Positions 46,561 through 57,100 of a DNA stretch of 64,000 bases are shown here, in pieces. Under the pieces are notes generated by a model that was not told where the DNA came from, made no database searches, and saw only the letters and a list, made by a program, of their open reading frames with translations. This DNA comes from Balaenoptera acutorostrata (lineage: Eukaryota; Chordata; Mammalia; Artiodactyla; Balaenopteridae). The stretch lies in assembly GCF_949987535.1 (NCBI RefSeq), contig NC_080080.1, forward strand, positions 57,758,668 through 57,822,667, in the 5' to 3' direction. Numbering within the stretch: the first letter of the stretch is position 1; each line of letters starts with the position of its first letter. The position numbers were made by a program, and so were the translations under genes.

Positions 46561-49500
46561 CTGGGAAGATGTTGGAGTATGAAGCACTAGGAATCTGTCT
46601 TCCTACCAAGGAAACAATTGGACTAGCAGAATCTCTCTCATGTATTTTGGAACTCAGGAGTCTATCAAAGGCTTACATCTTCCAGGGAAAGTGTTAGAGG
46701 GTAAATGTGGTTAAATCCAGTCAATTTTGGCTCTTAGCACAGTATGCACTACCTATCCTCCACACCTCAGCCCCTTTGCTGACAGATGTGCATATATTAC
46801 TGGAAGGGCTTGCACATATCTTGCATGAGAGAGGGTGGGCAATGAAGACCCTATCCTCCAAATATCAGGAATGTGTGTTCTAATCGCTGATTGCTGCTTC
46901 TGATTGCTGAAGTGCAGATAGAGAGGTGGTGGCCATCATTGTTGTACTTCCTCCCATTGTTGCAAGCCTCCCTCCTCCCACTGAAGTGATTTCCAAGAAA
47001 TTTAAAGGGCCAGCACCTTCCCCTTCCCTTCATTTTTCACTTTTTCCTCTTTGAGGAGCCATAATTAAAGACTAGGACATTCAAAAGCAATTTCATATAC
47101 AGAGGATATTAGAAAGTCACTGTGCATGCCAAAGGAAAGCCACAGGCTCAGAAAGGACATGAGAAGACCTTAAGTTTATACCGTAACATGGTCCTTGGCA
47201 CAGAGCCAGACTACAGCAATCAGAAAACAAAAACAAAAAGCAGCAAAGGAGAAGGAAGAGAATCTAATTTCTAGAGTTACCACATTATTAAATTCAAATT
47301 TCCAGTTTTCAACAGCAAAACAATCACAAGACATAGAAAGAAACAGGAGAGTTTAGCCCATTCAAAGAAAAAATTAAACCAATGGAAACTGTCCCTGAGA
47401 AAGACCTGATGGTGGATTTACTAGTCAAAGACCAAAACAGCTGTCTGAAAGATGCTCTAAGAACTAACTAAAGGAAAATATGGAGAAAGCAAGAAAACAG
47501 TGTATGAACAAAATGGAAATATCAGTAGATAGAAAACCAAAAAAGAAGCCAAAAGGAAATTTGGGAGTTGAAAAGAACAATTGAAATGAAAATTTCACTA
47601 GAGGTACTCAAAGGCAGATTTGAACAAGAAGAAAGAACAAGTGAACTTGAAGGTAGGACAATGGAAATTATCAAATGACAAACAGAAAGAAAAAAAGACT
47701 GAAGAAAAGTTATCAGAACCTAAGGAACAGGAGAGGCACCATCAAAAGGACCAACATATGCATTGTGGGAGTCCCAGAGGACAAGAGAGAGACCAAGAGG
47801 CAAAGAGAATATTTGAAGAAATAATGGCTAAAAATTTCCCAAATTTGATAAAAGACATGAATGTTATATCCAAGAAGCTCCACAAACTCCAAGTAGGCTG
47901 AACCCAAAGAGACCCACCCTGAAACAATGAAAGACAATCTCTCAAGAGGCAAAGACAAAGAGAAAACCTTGAAAGTAGCAAGAGAGAAGTGACTCATTCC
48001 ATACAAGTGATCCTTAATAAGATTGTCCAAAGATTTCTTATCAGAATATTTGGAGGCCAGAAGGCAATGAGCTGATATATTCAAATTGCTAAAAGAAAAT
48101 ATGGTCAGCCAAGGATCTTGTATCCAGTAAAACTTTCCTTCAAAGATGAGGGAGAAATTAAGATATTCCCAAATAAACAAAAGATGAGGAGTTACCACTA
48201 TACCTGCTCTACAAGAAATGCTAAAGAGAGTCCTACAAGTTGAAATAAAATGACACAAGCAGTATCTCAAGTGGAATTTATTCATGGAATGCAAGGATGA
48301 TTCAACAGATGAAAATTGGTCAGTGTAATATACTACATTAACAGAATGAAGGGTGAAAAAAACACACACACAATCATCTCAGTTGATGCAGAGAAAGCAT
48401 TTGACAAAACTCAACATTCTTTCATGTAGAAACATTCAATAAACTAGACGTAGGAGGAAAATTCCTCAACATAATAAAAGCCATATATGAGAAACCTCAT
48501 TGAACATTATACTCAATAGTGAAACCTGAAAGTTTTTTCTTTATGATAATGAGCAAGGCAAATGTGTCCACTCTTGCCACTTCTATTCAATGTAGTAATG
48601 GAAGTACTATTCAGAGTGATTAGACAAGATAAAGAAATAAAAGGCATCCAAATTGGAAGGAAAGAAATAAAATTATTTCTATTTACAGAAAGTATGATCT
48701 TATATGAAAAAAGGTCCCCCTACAAAAAATTGTTAGAACCAATAAATAATTCAGCAAAGTAGCAAGATACAAAGTCAACACACAAAAGTCAGTTGCATTT
48801 CTATACATTAACAATGAACAATTTAAAAAGTTAATTAAGAAAACAGTTCCATTTACAATAGCATCAAGAGGAATAAAATATTTAAGAATTAACCAAGAAA
48901 GTGGAAGATTTGTACAATTAAAACTATAAAATAAATTTTTAAAAGACATAAATAAATGGAAAGACATCCCATATTCATAGATTGGAAGATGTCAATACTA
49001 TTCAAAGCGATCTACAGATTTAATGGAATCCCTATCAAAAGTCCAATTATGTTCCTTGCAGAAATAGGAAAGCCCATTCTAAAATTTATATGGAATATCA
49101 AGGGACTCTGAAGAGCCAAAACAATCCTGAGAAAGAAGAACAAATTTGGAGACACTTCCTTATTTCAAATCTTACTACAAAGCTACTATAATCAAAACAG
49201 TGTGCTACTGGCATAAACTCTGACCTATAGACAAATGGAATAGAATAGAGAGTCCAAAAATAAACTCTTGCGTATATAGTCAAATGATTTTTGACAAGAG
49301 CACCAAGACCATTCAATGGATAAAATGTAGACTTTTCAACAAATGGTGCTGGGAAAACTGGGTATCCACTGGGTAAAAGAATGAAGCTGAAGCCTTGTTT
49401 AACACCATATGCAAAAGTTAACTCAAATGGATCCATGACTCAAATGTAAGAACTAAATCTTAAAACTCTTAGAAAAAAATGTAAGGTTGAAGCTTCACAA

Positions 49501-50605
49501 CATTGGACTTGACAATGATTTCTTGAATATAACAGCAAAGGCACAGGCAACAACAGAAAAAATAGACAAATTTGACTCCAGGAAAATTAAAAAAACTCTG
49601 TGCAACAGAAGACATTATCAACAGAGTAAAACGGTGACTCACAAAATGGGAGAAAATATTTGAAAATCATACTTCTGATAAAGGATTAATGTCCAGAATA
49701 TATAGAGAGCTCCTAAAACTCAACAACAAAAAATTTGATTCAAAAATGGGCAAATGTCTTGAACAGAGATTTCTCCAAAGAAGATACGTAAATGGTAAAT
49801 AAGCACAAGAAAGGATGTAGAAAATCGCTAATTATTAGTGATTATGTGAATCAAAATTACAATGGGACACCACCTCATACCCATTAAGATGGAGACTATA
49901 AAAAAACTTGTTGACGAGGATGTGGAGAAATTGGAATGTTGGTGGGAAGGTAAAATGGTACAGCTGCTGTGGAAAACAGTAGGACAGTTCCTCAAAAAAT
50001 TAAAAATAGAATTACCATGTGATCCAGCAATTCTACTTCTGGGTATATACACAGAAGAATTGAAAGCAGGGTCTCAAAGAGATACATGTATACCCATGTT
50101 CATAGCAGCATTATTCATTTATTGCTAAATTGCAGAAGCAACCCAAATGTCCATCAAAGGATGAATGTATAAGCAAAATGTAAATACCACCTTTTGGTTA
50201 TCCAATAGAATATTATCGTGTTAAAAAGGAAGAAAATTCTGAGATTTGCTACAACATGGATGAACCTTGAGGACACTATGCCAGATGAACTAAGCCAGTC
50301 ACATACACACAAAAACAAATACTGCATGATTCCACTTGTATGAAGTACTTAGAGTAGGAAAAGTCATGGAAGCACAAAGTAGAATGGTGGTTGCCAGGAG
50401 GTAGGAGAGGGGACAACGGGGAGTTACTGTTTAATGGGTAGAGTTTCAGTTTTGCAAGATGAAAAGAGTTCTGGAGACGGTGGTGATGGTTGCACAACAA
50501 TATGAATGTATTTAATGCCACTGAAGTGTGCACTTAGAAATGGTTAAGACAGTTAATTCTATGTTATGTATATTCTACCGCAATAAAACGTTAGAAAAAA
50601 ATCTA
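46561..50605 (+). repeat. Old L1, nearly end to end, with an ORF2 deletion
   Basis: Starts with an L1-like 5' end (ctgggaagatgttggagtat), then runs through 5' UTR and ORF1 coiled-coil text (to about 48240). It jumps into the reverse transcriptase part of ORF2 (RT end and C-terminus to about 50130), then a 3' UTR and short poly-A. The endonuclease half of ORF2 is missing. Frames are short and broken. It lies between FABP4 and FABP9. Confidence 0.85.
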
Positions 50606-50609
50606 GTGG

Positions 50610-51270
50610 CTCCAGCTATTTTATGTACAGCAGTAAATTAACAGACATATTTCTGAATACTTTTGTAGCTTCTAGTACATATTTAACTTCATCAGTATCC
50701 CTCACCAGTGGATAATGTAGCATCTTAAAATTGAAATTTATTTAAAAGTATTTAATCCCTAAAATGTCACAAGAAGGAAAGTTAATATAGAAAATGAGAT
50801 ACTGGAGAAGTATAGAAAAATGAGACAATGGAGAAATAAGCATTTAAACTGTCATGAAAATAAGATGCGTAACTGTGCTATAACAGATTGCTGTATTCTA
50901 GTTCTTTTGCTAGCGTTAGCAATTAAGTACATTTTAATTTTAAATTTTTTTACTGCAGGAAATGGTGCTTTTTAAAAAAAAAACATAATAATCCAACAAT
51001 GGTGCCAAAGGTTAGTGGTGGAAGTGGCAGGACTAGGAGAGAACTTTCTTGGTTGAGAAGGGAGATGTATGGTAACAATGAGATACTGAGCAAAGGTGCA
51101 GGGAGTCTGAAAGTCCCTGTACCATCTGATGACCATAATGAAAGGCCTGTCATATGAGCCGATCAGGAGAGAATAATGTATTAAAACTTTGTCTTTAGTT
51201 GCTGTTAGAGATTAAGATCAGTGATGAGGGAAACTGTCAGTTAAAAAGAAATAAACATGGTTTATTCCTT
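50610..51270. other. Unique sequence, nothing recognised
   Basis: No exon or repeat supported. Confidence 0.4.
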
Positions 51271-51274
51271 TTGT

Positions 51275-51570
51275 CATTCATTCATAAAACATTTATTGAG
51301 CACCTACAATATACCAGGCATGGTCTTAGGGATTCAGAAGTGAATCAGAAATATTTTCTTTGCTTGATGTACTCATAAAAGAGCTTAGGGGGACAGCTGG
51401 AGGACGACTTATTGCAATACTATAAGAAAAGTTCCCGAATATATTAATACTTCTATTAAAATATAATTGTATCACATAATAGGGATCAACCAGCTCTGAA
51501 CCAGTTTCACAGAGGAGGTGATGCTTGAATTGGATCTAGAGAGCTGGGAGATGCTGTGCACGAGACCAAT
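51275..51570 (-). repeat. L2
   Basis: aaacatttattgagcaccta, ataccaggcatggtcttagg and ttcacagaggaggtgatgct follow antisense L2 order. Confidence 0.7.
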
Positions 51571-53340
51571 ATCACATGATACATGGAACTGGTTTTAAGA
51601 GTCCAAATTTAGGTGGAGCTATTTACAAACGCATACCAATTATGAAGGTTTAAGCTTCAAGGAACAAAAACTCAGACATAAAATTATTTAAATAATAATG
51701 GAATTCATTAATTCTCTCAATAAAGATTCCAGAAACAAAGTGTCTTGAGTTCTTCCCCCTTTCCCTCTCTGCCATTCTCAGTTTTGACCTCATTTTTGAG
51801 TTGGTAACACAATGGATGCAGCAGTTCTAAATGTCATACAAGAAAGCAAAAGTTGTCAAGGAGGGGACTGTCCCTCTACCTCTCGTTGAAGGGTGAGGGA
51901 ATTTTATAGAAGCCAGAAATTTGACTTTCTCTTTTGTCTCATGGGCCACAGGATTGATTTCTGAATCAATCAAAGGCAGAATAATTGGAACAAAAATGGT
52001 TAGACTAAGGGGAGACCTTTGTCACACCACCTCACTGGCAAACATGGCCAGATTTGTATGCTGCCATCTTTCAGGCAGAGTACATACATATCTAGAACCA
52101 GTAAAGCAAGATCTTCAGTCATTGGCTCTTTATTTGAGCATCACCTCTGAGTGCACTTTCAACTGCTAAGGCACTTATTTTTAGCCCAGGTCTCAGTTTC
52201 CTGAAACTGACTCTAAGGTTTTCGCTTCCCCTGTTTTGCCCTCCAGATAATTTAATAACTATTTCACCTCTAAAGATATTGCATTATAAATATCTTCTTT
52301 ACATGTTTTCATAAAAAGAAATTCTTTATCCCACTTAAGATATAACTTTGTGGTGCCAAAACATCAACCTTTTTTTTTAAAAAAAAAATGCTTTTTCAAC
52401 AAAGAGATGATTTGAATGAAGATTTCTTTGACATGAAGGAATATTTGACCCAGGCAGATAATAGTATGAATATTCTTCTTCTGGTGCCTGGCACTCTAAT
52501 ACTCCAGCCTTCTTTAAAACAACTGGAGTTCAAAGCTGTGATATAAATCTATAGCCTCTGAATCCAATCCTTCCTAGTAAAGGCCTTACCTGCAAGTTCA
52601 CTTCCATTACTTGGGTTGCAGAAGATGATTTCAGAAGTAATTGCACAGATATTTAAATTATCTGCTGCCTTTGTCTTTCTTTTAGACTGCAGATATCAAA
52701 ATATCATATTTCTCCCTAAAACTTCCTCTCATAATTTCAAGTGGTATATTTTAATATCAGGATTTCTTTATAAGCCTAAAAGATGAATGTTCCAAGCATA
52801 GCTCCACCTCCTTTTTAGGGTTTAAATTACAAAACATCATCAATGATAATTGTTACTTTTCTTCCCAGTCCGCAATTACTCTTAATTAACAACAATGATA
52901 ATATTAATAATACCCTACATCTCATTCCAACCAACTGTAGACATTTCAGTTACACTAAGTAATATCAATTCATCAACCCTGCAAGGAAGGGAGGGGCAGA
53001 TATTATTTTAATGAAGAGGGTACTCTGGCACTGTGACTTGTCCAAATAAAAAACAGCTGAGGTAGACCAGTCAAGCATGTCTTTGTATCAGGTGGGAAAA
53101 TACCTCAGTCAGGTGTTCATTAGACATTTGTGGGGATATTCCTTCAGAGTTGACTCAGCATTCATAGTTCAAAATGCTGATCTCTATTGAAAATTGTCTT
53201 CATTCCACAAGTAATATTTATCAGGTGACTCAGGTTACAAATCTGTTTGCTAGAAGCTATAATCATTGACTTAAATTCAACTTAGCCTGTTAATTTTCTG
53301 TTTCTTTATTTGGAGGTAAATAAAATGAGTCAATGCTGGT
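51570..53340. other. Unique sequence upstream of FABP9
   Basis: No exon or clear repeat supported. Confidence 0.4.
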
Positions 53341-53454
53341 GCCTAGAATATTTTGTCTTGCTGCTGCCCATTGGCCATTTCAGAAGAGTCACATGATTGC
53401 CTAAGTTTCTTTGGCTTTTGGTTGTGAGCGCCTCTTCTCAGCAAGCTTTCCATC
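53341..53454 (+). promoter_or_regulatory. FABP9: Putative FABP9 promoter and 5' UTR
   Basis: An inverted CCAAT box (cccattggcc, 53367-53376) and an E-box-like cacatg (53390-53395) lie 60-90 bases before the ATG. No convincing TATA box is visible. Assigned by position only. Confidence 0.35.
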
Positions 53455-53527
53455 ATGACTGAGCCCTTTTTGGGAACCTGGAAGCTGGTCTCCAGTGAAA
53501 ACTTTGATGAATACATGAAACAACTGG
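53455..53527 (+). pseudogene. FABP9: FABP9 exon 1, donor lost
   Basis: 73 nt in the usual phase, encoding [10 protein letters not shown] through MKQL plus the first base of Gly25. The next bases are GAAATACC. The FABP4 intron starts GTAAGGAAATAC, so the paralogue comparison suggests a 5-base loss of exactly GTAAG. Confidence 0.85.
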
Positions 53528-54584
53528 GAAATACCATTACAAGATTTGGAAACTGGCAATGCATTTTGTGATATGGTTGGGTTTGCACTTTACAATGAAT
53601 TTTTCAACAATTCTCTCATTCATTTGTGATCCTAGGGTATATTCAAATGAGGTTAACAAAGTTTGTGTATCTACTTTTACCTTTTTATTACCAGTAATAA
53701 TTATCTCTTTTTGGAATACTAGGCTCACAGATGCTTCCTTCTAGGTATTATCTATATATTTAAACAATTTATCCTTTTAGAAAATACTTCATCTTACTCC
53801 CATGATCGAGTTTATTTTTAGCTTGGTCATTTCATTAAGTAGCTTTTCTCTGCCCCCCATTATAGACAGTAATACCTATCTATGATTAAATTTATCAAGT
53901 AAATTTGTTTCAAGGTTTGCTTTAAGTTATAACTTCAAAAGAGCAATAGCATCAAACAAAATTTCTAGTTGGTTAATTTTAAGAGTTCTGATGCATGTGG
54001 GAGGTTTTTAATAACATTATTTGGAAGAGTTTCAAATGTTTTATTGGAGAAATAGAACATTTTTACTCATGGAATTTCTTACCATTGGGTATTTCCTCAG
54101 AAGTATAAACTCTATGCACACTTTAGTTCTTACTCAAATTGAATAAACATCATTTATAATGGCTCAGATCTATAATAACTAAACTAGTCTTTACTAATGT
54201 TAGAAGAATAGTAATTATTTAACATTTAATTAATTTTAAACATTTAATTAAGAGAAACCTCTCTTATAATAAACTGCATATAAAGTCAAAAAAATTTTTA
54301 ATCTTACTTTTTTTTAAAAAATTGTCTGAAATGATCAATACATAATAAGTCAACGTGTTCATAATGTAATATTTGTTCCTTTTTCTTTAGTATAAACTCT
54401 CTCAGAAAGTAATAAAAAACGTTTCCCTATCTCTTCATGGATTCATGGACTCACCTGTTTTGAGTTAATTTTTTTTTTTAATAATAAATAATTAAATAAA
54501 TTTGGGGGCATCTAAGAAACTTGGGGCTGATGGCAAAAGTAGCCATGTTTTGACTGGGAGCTGGTCTCAAGCAGAGTGCAAGAG

Positions 54585-54785
54585 AGAATAACCACTGAGT
54601 ACATACTATGTGCCAATACCATGCTAAGTCCTATCATTTAATCTCCAACACACCTATGAGGTGAGTACTATAATTACTCACATTTTACTACTGAGAAAGC
54701 TGAAGTTTAGAGAAAAGGGAAATAATGTGGCCAAGCTAACAAGTGGCAAAGTTGGAACTCGGGTTTTAACCTCCTCACTCCTCAC
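54585..54785 (-). repeat. MIR in FABP9 intron 1
   Basis: tgagtacatactatgtgcca, tgaggtgagtactataatta and aagtggcaaagttggaactc, antisense MIR order. Confidence 0.85.
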
Positions 54786-55149
54786 TCTTTTGTGATCCAT
54801 GTCTAACACTGCTTTTCTGTGGTCAGAGGCATCCTGTCCAACCGCAATATGAATGTGAAATCGAGTTCTATATCGATACTAAGAGTCGGGTGTCAGCCCT
54901 TCTGCCCACCAATTGCAGGAGTCAAGTTAAACAATGGACAATCCCCAACCTGAACAACAGGACCAGGTTCTCAGCCAAATTGTCCAATTTGCCTACCCCC
55001 TCTTTACTCATCCAGATCTGAAATTTATCTGCAAATAAGAGAGAAGCTTGGACTTTATGTCATATTCTTTTAGAGTAGATTAGATACTTTGAAAATTGCA
55101 CTTCTTTTTTTTTTTTTAAAGAAGAAAAGTGTGCTAAAATTCTTGGACA

Positions 55150-55355
55150 ATTAGAAAACCTGTGCTTAAATTTCAGCTCTGCTAATTACCAGACACATCA
55201 CCTAGAACAAGCCTCTCTACCTCTCTGGGACTCGGTGTATTCATCTCTAAAATGAGGATAATAACATCCCCTGCGTTGTTGTTGCAATATTTCATGAGGT
55301 AAAGCCCAAGCATATGACCGAAAGGCACCATACAAATATATATTTTAGATTAAGT
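55150..55355 (+). repeat. MIR in FABP9 intron 1
   Basis: aatttcagctctgctaatta, tctctgggactcggtgtatt and ctaaaatgaggataataaca, sense MIR order. Confidence 0.8.
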
Positions 55356-55620
55356 GCAAGAGTCTCAGAAAGTTAATTTAACTTTCAAAATGTCAAGTAT
55401 AATTACTAGACATATATTCTGATTGGGAGTTTTGGCTCAATCCAGCTGTCACAGAGAGCATTGAAGAAAATATGGCGTATTATCCAAAACTTCAATGGGG
55501 GAAGGATGCATTCTTTTTAAATTGCTTTCCAAAATGATTGTTAGCACTTCTTCCTAAACATCTTAAGAAGGTGTTTTGTTTTCTCTACTCATTGAACTCT
55601 CTTCTCACTCATTCCTACAG

Positions 55621-55793
55621 GAGTGAGTGCTGCAGTCCAGAGCCTTGCTGGGTTGGCAAAGCCAAGAATCACTATTAGCACCGACAGGGATAAGGTTAAC
55701 ATCAAAACAGAAAGTTCTTTCAAAAATACTGAGATATCCTTCAAGCTGGGAGAAGAATTTGATGAAACCACATCAGATAACCAGAAAGTAAAG
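55621..55793 (+). pseudogene. FABP9: FABP9 exon 2
   Basis: 173 nt, residues 25-82, with a strong pyrimidine tract and acceptor (attcctacag) and donor AAG|GTAAGA. The lid segment reads [15 protein letters not shown], lacking the F and R that other FABPs show at positions 28 and 31. The [13 protein letters not shown] segment is well kept. Confidence 0.88.
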
Positions 55794-56250
55794 GTAAGAA
55801 CTAAATCTTCCCGGTCCACAATCAGGAAAAATCTAGAAGGTGGTTAGGCACAGTTAATTCTAATTTGATTAATTACCCAGTCAGCTTGGGCTTGTTTTGT
55901 TAATTAATATTGCACAATGCTAAAGTCAATTCTTTTGCAAATGATTCAGGGTCCCAAAACTCAACTTATTTTCACTGTTTCTCTGATCTCTCTTTGTCAT
56001 TGTATAAAAGAGCATATAAAATGATTATTCACAAATAGTTTAGGTATTGCTTACCTGGGGGGAAAGAGCATTACTCGAATAATCTCTTGAGACTTCCCTA
56101 GTTTGATGGTATTAAATTAGGACAAGAACTGTTGTAAGAATTTTGGAGAAAAGAATTTCAAAACTGGAATTAAAAAGTAGGTGTCTAGTCTTGTGTGGAT
56201 TAGAATGTAGTGAATTGCTATTTCTGACTGATTCCTTTCTGCATTTATAG

Positions 56251-56352
56251 AGCATCATAGCATTAGATGGTGGCTCAATGATTCATTTCCAAAAATGGCT
56301 TGGCAAAGAGACAACAATCAAAGGACAAATTGTAGATGGAAAAATGGTAGTG
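56251..56352 (+). pseudogene. FABP9: FABP9 exon 3
   Basis: 102 nt, residues 83-116, acceptor gcatttatag, donor GTG|GTGAGT. It contains [11 protein letters not shown] followed by G107-Q108 where human FABP9 has Arg-Lys. Confidence 0.88.
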
Positions 56353-56515
56353 GTGAGTTTTCTCTAAATTTAATATTTTTAGAAGCTCCTATTTGAGGCA
56401 TGCCTTTCAAATTACTCAATTGTCTTGTATCTCAAATAGAGGGTCTGGGGAAAGAGGGACAGATCAAATTTAACATGTCATGTACCAACTCTAATAGATC
56501 CCTCTTTGCTTTTAG

Positions 56516-56566
56516 GAATGTATCATGAATAATATTGTCAGCATTGGAATCTACAAAAAGGTATGA
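56516..56566 (+). pseudogene. FABP9: FABP9 exon 4
   Basis: 51 nt, residues 117-132 and TGA stop, acceptor tgcttttag. It reads ECIMNNIVS then I-G-I-Y-K-K-V, where the family has T-R-I-Y-E-K-V. Confidence 0.87.
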
Positions 56567-56678
56567 AGAAACTGTATGCGTCAGTGAAAACTTGTTCACT
56601 AACAGGAAACTGGGACTTGAAGAAGATGTGTCTCAGAGCCACTGATTTTTTAAAAAATTACTCAACATAAATTTGCCC

Positions 56679-56684
56679 AATAAA
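56679..56684 (+). promoter_or_regulatory. FABP9: FABP9 polyadenylation signal
   Basis: AATAAA 113 bases past the stop codon, at the spacing expected for a FABP gene. Confidence 0.7.
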
Positions 56685-57017
56685 ACCAAATTAAGTGCAG
56701 TTTTGGAGCTGTGTAATCTTGAGGGTTAGGGACAATCTGATAAATTGGTGAGACAAGAAACTTGTCTCTGGTGTAATTGTAAGATCACCAAAGTGCCCTT
56801 TATTCTTTGTACACCTGAATTCTGCAGTCACTGATTTTCCTCTAGTGGACCCATTCCATTTAGGTTAATGCTTTCTGTCAAAGGGTGCTCTGTTGAAATT
56901 CATGTGACCTCAAAGGTGGATACATTATAATTATTGGAACCCACTTTGGGCATCACAGATTTTGAAAATCAACGTTGCTTTTTATTTTTTATTTTTGCAG
57001 AAGGCTGACCATGCATA

Positions 57018-57039
57018 AAGTAGATAGGATAGATAGATG

Positions 57040-57086
<47 letters not shown>

Positions 57087-57100
57087 GAGAGAGAGAGAGA
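57018..57100 (+). repeat. (GATA)n microsatellite
   Basis: More than a dozen GATA units from 57025, ending in a short GA run. Confidence 0.97.

Larger units (their letters stand above)
53528..55620 (+). other. FABP9: FABP9 intron 1 (donor missing)
   Basis: 2093 bases, starting GAAATA and ending CCTACAG. Contains MIR copies in opposite orientations. Confidence 0.7.
53455..56566 (+). pseudogene. FABP9: Fatty acid-binding protein 9 (testis lipid-binding protein): open frame but broken splice donor
   Basis: Exon blocks 53455-53527, 55621-55793, 56251-56352 and 56516-56566 total 399 nt and encode 132 residues without an internal stop or frameshift. The protein opens [17 protein letters not shown] and holds [14 protein letters not shown] and KMVVECIMNNIVS, which mark FABP9 rather than PMP2 or FABP4. 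In rodents the protein is a male-germ-cell FABP of the acrosome and perforatorium. Exon 1 ends CTGG|GAAATA, so the GT donor is gone; introns 2 and 3 keep GTAAGA and GTGAGT, and all acceptors are good. Q31, G107 and G127 replace arginines found in human FABP9 and FABP4; Y129 remains. Read-through of intron 1 stops at 53569-53571 after 38 codons. I favour a recently disabled or decaying gene. Use of a rare GA donor or a sequencing error would leave it a diverged coding gene. Confidence 0.72.

Noticed and set aside
47713..48369. 218-residue frame on the minus strand
   Set aside because: It is the antisense of the old L1 ORF1-ORF2 region at 46561-50605.
55623..55847. Single 74-residue frame across FABP9 exon 2
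   Set aside because: It runs past the exon 2 donor into intron 2. Only 55621-55793 is exon.
57018..57100. Regular repeat that could suggest a CRISPR-like array
   Set aside because: It is a plain GATA microsatellite without spacers, in a mammalian context.
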